From Thecaphora thlaspeos (taxonomy: Eukaryota; Basidiomycota; Ustilaginomycetes; Urocystidales; Glomosporiaceae), in assembly GCA_900291925.1 (NCBI GenBank), contig UWYS01000017.1:130001-194000 (forward strand): 64,000 bases of DNA, read 5' to 3'. Position numbers and translations under genes: made by a program. Below, one piece after another: positions 60,113 through 64,000 of this stretch (positions within the stretch are counted from its first letter, which is position 1; every line of letters begins with the position of its first letter). The notes beneath the pieces are model-generated. The model saw only the letters and a program-made list of their open reading frames with translations, made no database searches and was not told where the DNA came from.

Positions 60113-60342
60113 CTGCTGTTTTGGGACAAAAGTCTCTAAAGCAGCGGCATCAATTTTCTGCCAGGGTCCAACAGGCCACATGTTTTTATTGACACCGCTG
60201 TTTTCAAGATTTTTTTCCCAAAATCAGCAGCACCAATTTTTGGGCAGGGCATTTGGCAGTCTGGCAGGGTGTCTAGCAGTTTGGCAGGAAATTGATGCCG
60301 CTGTTTAACAGGTTTTTGCTTAAAAACAGCGATGCCTCATTT
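60106..60342. repeat. Three hairpin-forming tandem units
   Basis: Units start at 60106, 60188 and 60291 with ATTGACGCTGCTGTTTT-like arms. Each is followed 15-17 nt later by an imperfect reverse complement (such as AAAGCAGCGGCATCAAT). Spacing between units is 82 and 103 nt. They lie between the copia RNase H end and repeat copy 4. Confidence 0.7.
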
Positions 60343-60440
60343 CCAGGCCAAATGGACAATTTTGAAATTTTGGCTTATGGCAAAAATGCCCTTTTAGAAC
60401 CATATCTTTGTAGTAGAGCAACCAAGGACTTGAGGAGGAA

Positions 60441-60631
60441 AGTTGGAAAGTGGGGTATGGATCCAAGCTGGAAGGTGAGGGGGGCAGCAGACTCAAGAGG
60501 CTGCCAGCAAAGAATGTGGGGCATATCAGCCCTCTCTTCTTGTATATTAGCCAATTCCTTGCTTGCTCTTTCCCTTCTCAATACCACCAACCAGCATCAG
60601 CATTGACATAGTCACACCTCTCATTCCAACT
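60441..60631 (+). repeat. Short inverted-terminus repeat, copy 4 (191 bp)
   Basis: Begins AGTTGGAAA and ends ATTCCAACT. It equals the 3' part of copy 1 and lacks about 130 bp of the 5' part. Confidence 0.75.
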
Positions 60632-60689
60632 TTCTTCAACCAAGGCTTTGGTGAATGCAAGACATCGAGCGTTGATGGTGTTGTTGGCA

Positions 60690-60930
60690 GTGTGCACCCA
60701 TTGAAGAGCCTCGTAATTTGCAATTGCCTGCGGCACATCCTCCAGCAGCTGGCCCTCTGGTTCCCAGGTCAGCTTTGGGTGGTTCTCCCATAGCATCCTG
60801 TACTGCTTGGCCTTGTTTTGATTGTGAAGCCTGTGGTCAATGACATGCTCAATGTTCCAGATGGACTTGCTGTCCTTGTTGCCAACTGGCTCTGCCACCA
60901 GTGGCCTGCTGAAAGGATCTTCTGTCAGGT
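60690..60930 (-). pseudogene. Chromodomain fragment of a Ty3/chromovirus-type integrase
   Basis: A 142-codon minus-strand frame (61006-60578) contains RPLVAEPVGNKDSKSIWNIE, VIDHR, KQYRMLWEN, WEPEGQLLEDVPQAI and NYEAL. This is the tail seen at the C-terminus of chromodomain-bearing integrases. No other integrase or RT sequence lies nearby, so it is an isolated fragment antisense to the neighbouring elements. Confidence 0.75.
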
Positions 60931-61276
60931 ACAAGTCAGGCATCCTTTGTCTCCTTGTCACTGGAAGGAGACCCCCTATGCAACATGTCCTGCTTGCAAT
61001 TCTCAAACATAGAGCACATTCAAATTTTGTGAGCCTACAGAGAGCCTATAAATGAGGACGTCTGAAGAATTTGAACTCAATCTGACCATCCCTTTGACCT
61101 ACAGGAATTTCTGGCTCTACCCTTGCATTTCCCCTGAATGCCCCCTAAGCTTGCTTCTCCCAAGGGTAGCTGACTTTACCAAACTTGGTACCAGCACCTG
61201 TCAGATTGCCATCAAGCTCTCCATCAGCAAAACAAGCACCATAAAGTACTCATAAGGTGTCAAGACCCACTCTGGA

Positions 61277-62157
61277 ATGCAACCAGCAGCAAGACAGAAA
61301 AAGCGCCCCTCTTCTTCTCAAGAGTGCTTGCTTGCCAGATCAGTTTGCACTGGGGCATACAGGACAGCAACAGAAGTAGCAAGGGCAGCAGAACAGACCC
61401 ATGGTGCTCAAATTTCAAGACAGACAATTGCACAAGCACTACACAGGCAAGGGTCAAAGGCATGCATCACAAAAAAAAAAAACCCCTGGTCTCACAAAGA
61501 AGCACAAGCAGGCCAGGCTTGCTTTTGCTCAGCACTACAGCAACTGGACCATGGTCAATTAGAAGAGGGTCATCTGGAGTAATAAAACAAAGGTCAATAT
61601 GGTTGAAAGCAATGGCAGGAAGTACTATTGGGGGCCAGTCTAAGAAAAAGCAATTCCAGAGTAGGAGATTCAGACATGCAATGGAGGTGGTGGCATCATG
61701 TTTTGGGCCTGTGTGGGTTGGAAAGGTGTAGAAAACATTTGCAGTATCAAGGGAAGAATGAATGGCCAGATGTATGTGGAGTCTTGGAGGATCACTTGGA
61801 TTCCAATGTGGCAAGGTGCACCAAGATGGGCTTGATGTGGCAACAGTTTTACTTCCAGCAGGACAACAACCCCAAGCACAAGAGCAAAGTGGCAACAGAG
61901 TACCTTGACACACAGTCCTTCAAGATCCTTGACTGGTCAAGCAAGAGCCCCAACCTCAACCCTATTGAAATTACCTGGGCAGAACTCAAATGATGCCTCT
62001 ACAAAAAGACACCAATTTTCAAGAGTTTCCACACCTTGAGGAGGCTGCAGTTGCCAAATGGGCCAAGATTGAGCCAGCAGTGATCCAGAAGTCCATCAAG
62101 ACTATGCCCAAGTAATTGAAGGTGGTCATTGCAGCAAAGGGCAGTGTCACACAGTAT
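61277..62157 (+). pseudogene. Tc1/mariner transposase relic
   Basis: Pieces in three frames are an N-terminal HTH (TATEVARAAEQTH, ISRQTIAQALHRQG), then a WKRVIWSNKTKVN segment where the first catalytic Asp (normally in SDES) is replaced. FQQDNNPKHKSK with the second Asp follows, then SPNLNPIEITWAELK with the final Glu. Several stops and frameshifts interrupt it. Terminal inverted repeats were not found by eye. Confidence 0.85.
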
Positions 62158-62755
62158 TAGAGCCAAATAAGATTGGGGTACAAGGAAGTAGGAAATGATG
62201 TGTGTGTTTGTACAGGAAAAACAAAGGGCTCAATGTTGTTCTATTGGAGATCTGAGACTATCATTAGAGCAGTGTTATTGTAAGTTTTTGATTGATACCA
62301 GGTAATGATTGCTACATTGAGCACTGGCTGTAACAAGAAAGGTCCAAGTCAGGTCAACAAAGAAGCAATGTGTTTTTGGAGCAACTTCCAGAAAAAAATC
62401 CCTTTCAGTGGAAAAGCAGTCAAATCAAGATTTTAAAGGGCTGTTATGATAGCTGAGAAGCAGATCTCTCCAACGGTGGTTGTTTGACATCATTCCAAGA
62501 GTATTGCATGCAGCAGAAAATATACAAGCTAAAAACAAGGCAGAGGTTCATAATTGACTCAGCCATCACAAGAGACCCAAAAAATGCAATTTGCTCTCCT
62601 GGCATCAACATGCATTGTTTTGAGATGTTGCTTGTACCATTAGACAACCGTTAGAAAGCTCTGAAGCACAGCTTCCCAATAGTATAAGTTACATTGCCAC
62701 AGCGCTGTTTTACATTGAGAGAGCAGTGCTTGTTTCTCAAAAGAGCGGTTGCTGT
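62158..62755. other. End of the island, no gene
   Basis: AT-rich, CpG-poor sequence without recognisable coding content. It may include the 3' flank of the Tc1/mariner element. Confidence 0.5.
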
Positions 62756-62759
62756 CATT

Positions 62760-63180
62760 TACTGCGGCCGAAAATGGACGCGACTGTATGCCCATGGCAT
62801 TAACGAGTGTGCTTTTGACCTCGCCCCGTGGGTCGTCCTTGGCGGCGGCCTGGAGGAAGATCTCCTGACAATCACCGCTCAGTGGATTGAGTTGCCTCTG
62901 GCGTGCCAGGCGCTACACAAGGAGGCTCCCGGTGGCGTTGCCTTGGACCGCGTGGAGGCTGACACCCACGGGGACACGGACATCGATCGTCCAGGAGTAC
63001 TACCCTACTCACACCGCCGGCAACCCTACGAGCCCAGTCGCCGCCTAGGCCATCGACACCGCCAAGCGCACCCACCCTGCAATTCCAAGCACGACACACA
63101 AATTGGAGGCCCCAGGGGGACGAATGGGTCTGTACGTCATCACCCCTGGCTTCGCCTGAGCGCAGAGTGTGAAGAATGGG
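62760..63180. other. GC-rich block next to the island, unidentified
   Basis: Host-like CpG-rich sequence resumes abruptly. One forward frame runs from 62694 to 63188. Another frame reads EYYPTHTAGNPTSPVAA, a stop, then AIDTAKRTHPAIPSTTHK and GGRMGLYVITPGFA, which look protein-like. No family is recognised. It may be a broken host gene segment. An AT tract (63181-63201) follows. Confidence 0.35.
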
Positions 63181-63376
63181 ATTTTTAATTTTTAATTTTT
63201 TGGGTGTTGCTACACGACTCTGCCATCGTCGACGAGCCGATTCAGCGCGATACATGCATGGAGGAAAGGACGTGAGGTAGTGGTGATGCTGCGGGAGAAC
63301 GATGGAGGAGTTGTGTCAAGAACATCCAAGAGTGGTATTATCGTACGAAGACAGACGTCAAGCTAACGCGAGAGCA

Positions 63377-63391
63377 GGGGGGGGGGGGGGG
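63377..63391. repeat. G15 homopolymer
   Basis: Run of 15 G about 40 nt past the RPL5 stop codon. Confidence 0.85.
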
Positions 63392-63429
63392 CATGGAGGC
63401 GCGTGCAAAAGACGACGGCCGAAACCCAT

Positions 63430-64000
63430 TTAGAGGTCGGCGGCGGACTTGAAGGCCTTAATCTGGGCTTGAATTTTGGCCTTGCGCTGCTCGTAAGTGA
63501 GCTTGGTCTGCTTGTACTTCTTGGACTCGGCCGACCAGTCCTTGCTCTTGTCGCTGGGCTTGAACGAGGGGTCCTCGCGGATGGCCGCATAGGCGTTCTC
63601 ATAGATTTCCTCGAGGTCGTCGCTGCCGACACCGAGGCTAAGCAGCTTGCTGAACGCCTTCTTAAACCTCTCGTCATCCTCTTCTTCGAGCGATTCCATG
63701 TACTCGGCAACGTGGCCGCCGAAAATGTAGGAGCGGAGGAGCTCGGCATCGAGCTCCTTGGACTCGGGGTCGTAGCCGGGGAAGCGCTTCTCGGAGTGAG
63801 GGATGAAGATGCCGCCGTCCGAGGCACCCTTGAGGGCGCCAAAGACACGCGAACCGGTCGAGGTGCGCTTGAGACCGACGTCGAGGTAGCACTTGAAGGG
63901 ACGGGGCTCGTCGTCGCCGAGGGCCTCAGTCTCGGTCATCTCACCGGTGGGCTCGGTGACACCCTCATACTTGTCGGCGAGACCGAGAATTGTGAGAGCG
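63430..64000 (-). CDS. RPL5: 60S ribosomal protein L5 (uL18), 5' part beyond window
   Basis: RPL5 binds 5S rRNA and, with RPL11, forms the 5S particle of the large subunit. The visible 190 codons cover the C-terminal two-thirds: ALTILGLADKYEG, KCYLDVGLKRTSTGSRVFGA, KGASDGGIFIPHSEKRFPGY, YIFGGHVAEYMESLEEED and the basic tail ending in KAFKSAADL. The frame is open to the right edge with no intron seen. The stop is at 63430-63432. The start codon and any upstream introns are outside. Confidence 0.95.
   Translation of the reverse strand, partial: ALTILGLADKYEGVTEPTGEMTETEALGDDEPRPFKCYLDVGLKRTSTGSRVFGALKGASDGGIFIPHSEKRFPGYDPESKELDAELLRSYIFGGHVAEYMESLEEEDDERFKKAFSKLLSLGVGSDDLEEIYENAYAAIREDPSFKPSDKSKDWSAESKKYKQTKLTYEQRKAKIQAQIKAFKSAADL

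Larger units (their letters stand above)
53958..62755. mobile_element. CpG-poor island of nested transposable-element relics
   Basis: An 8.8-kb block lies between the RIO1 5' end and RPL5 3' region. CpG dinucleotides are rare: many 60-base lines have none or one at about 50% GC, while neighbouring host lines often carry several to ten. Sequence is rich in TG and CA. Inside lie a copia relic, a Ty3-type chromodomain fragment, a Tc1/mariner relic, four copies of an inverted-terminus repeat and an unclassified relic. No intact gene is seen. Boundaries are judged by eye to within about 20 nt; no target-site duplication was found. Confidence 0.85.

Noticed and set aside
56704..60631. Repeat copies 3 and 4 as the LTR pair of the copia relic
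   Set aside because: Copies 3 and 4 are clearly diverged, while 4 is nearly identical to copy 1. No tRNA-complementary primer site follows copy 3. The pairing is not supported, though not excluded.
1..64000. CRISPR arrays, bacterial operons or a secondary-metabolite cluster
   Set aside because: The genome is eukaryotic. Tandem repeats are simple satellites and the only biosynthesis-type gene is one P450.

Overview
The window is nuclear DNA from a basidiomycete fungus, most likely a smut-like member of Ustilaginomycotina. That placement is an inference from gene style, not from a database match. The host DNA is GC- and CpG-rich. Genes are dense and intron-poor: SRE1, the SOK1/TCP11 gene and most of SCC2 are nearly single-exon. 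Introns are short, about 80-185 nt, usually GTGAGT...AG. Many proteins carry long Ser/Ala/Pro-rich or acidic low-complexity extensions.

Layout, left to right. (1) 1-5486 (-): cohesin loader SCC2/NIPBL, cut by the left edge. (2) 5984-6089 (-): intron-containing tRNA-Ile(AAT). (3) 6229-10323 (+): SREBP-type bHLH membrane factor SRE1. (4) 11489-13599 (-): PSR1/SCP-type CTD-like phosphatase. (5) 14610-15359 (+): ZCCHC10-like zinc-knuckle protein with an SR tail. (6) 15932-20808 (-): SOK1/TCP11-family protein. (7) 23.1-23.8 kb (+): broken DIRS/Ngaro-like reverse transcriptase. (8) 24231-26198 (-): JMJD5/KDM8-like JmjC protein. (9) 26650-27740 (+): DDHD phospholipase remnant. (10) 28270-32491 (+): alpha-arrestin-like protein. 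(11) 32969-33776 (-): YPD1 phosphorelay protein. (12) 35788-37002 (-): mitochondrial porin POR1/VDAC. (13) 38659-39254 (+): endosulfine IGO1. (14) 41505-43634 (+): cytochrome P450. (15) 44112-45509 (-): PA2G4/EBP1-like protein. (16) 45891-45996 (+): second tRNA-Ile(AAT). (17) 46965-51096 (+): HOS3-type histone deacetylase. (18) 51257-53612 (-): RIO1 kinase. (19) 53958-62755: AT-richer, CpG-poor island of mobile-element relics. (20) 63430-64000 (-): ribosomal protein RPL5/uL18, cut by the right edge.

Most host genes are unlinked housekeeping or signalling genes: cohesin loading, sterol/oxygen response, stress phosphorelay, quiescence, ribosome biogenesis and chromatin. I see no biosynthetic cluster, CRISPR array or obvious multigene defence-like system. 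The single P450 stands alone.

The most unusual part is the 8.8-kb island between RIO1 and RPL5. It holds a Ty1/copia relic lacking its reverse transcriptase core, an antisense chromodomain fragment of a Ty3-type element, and a Tc1/mariner relic. It also holds four copies of a 190-320-bp repeat ending in AGTTGG/CCAACT-type inverted termini (two almost identical), three hairpin-forming tandem units, and an unclassified relic. CpG is strongly depleted in the island, while it is abundant in the host flanks and in the separate reverse transcriptase relic at 23 kb. This suggests methylation-linked decay specific to the island.
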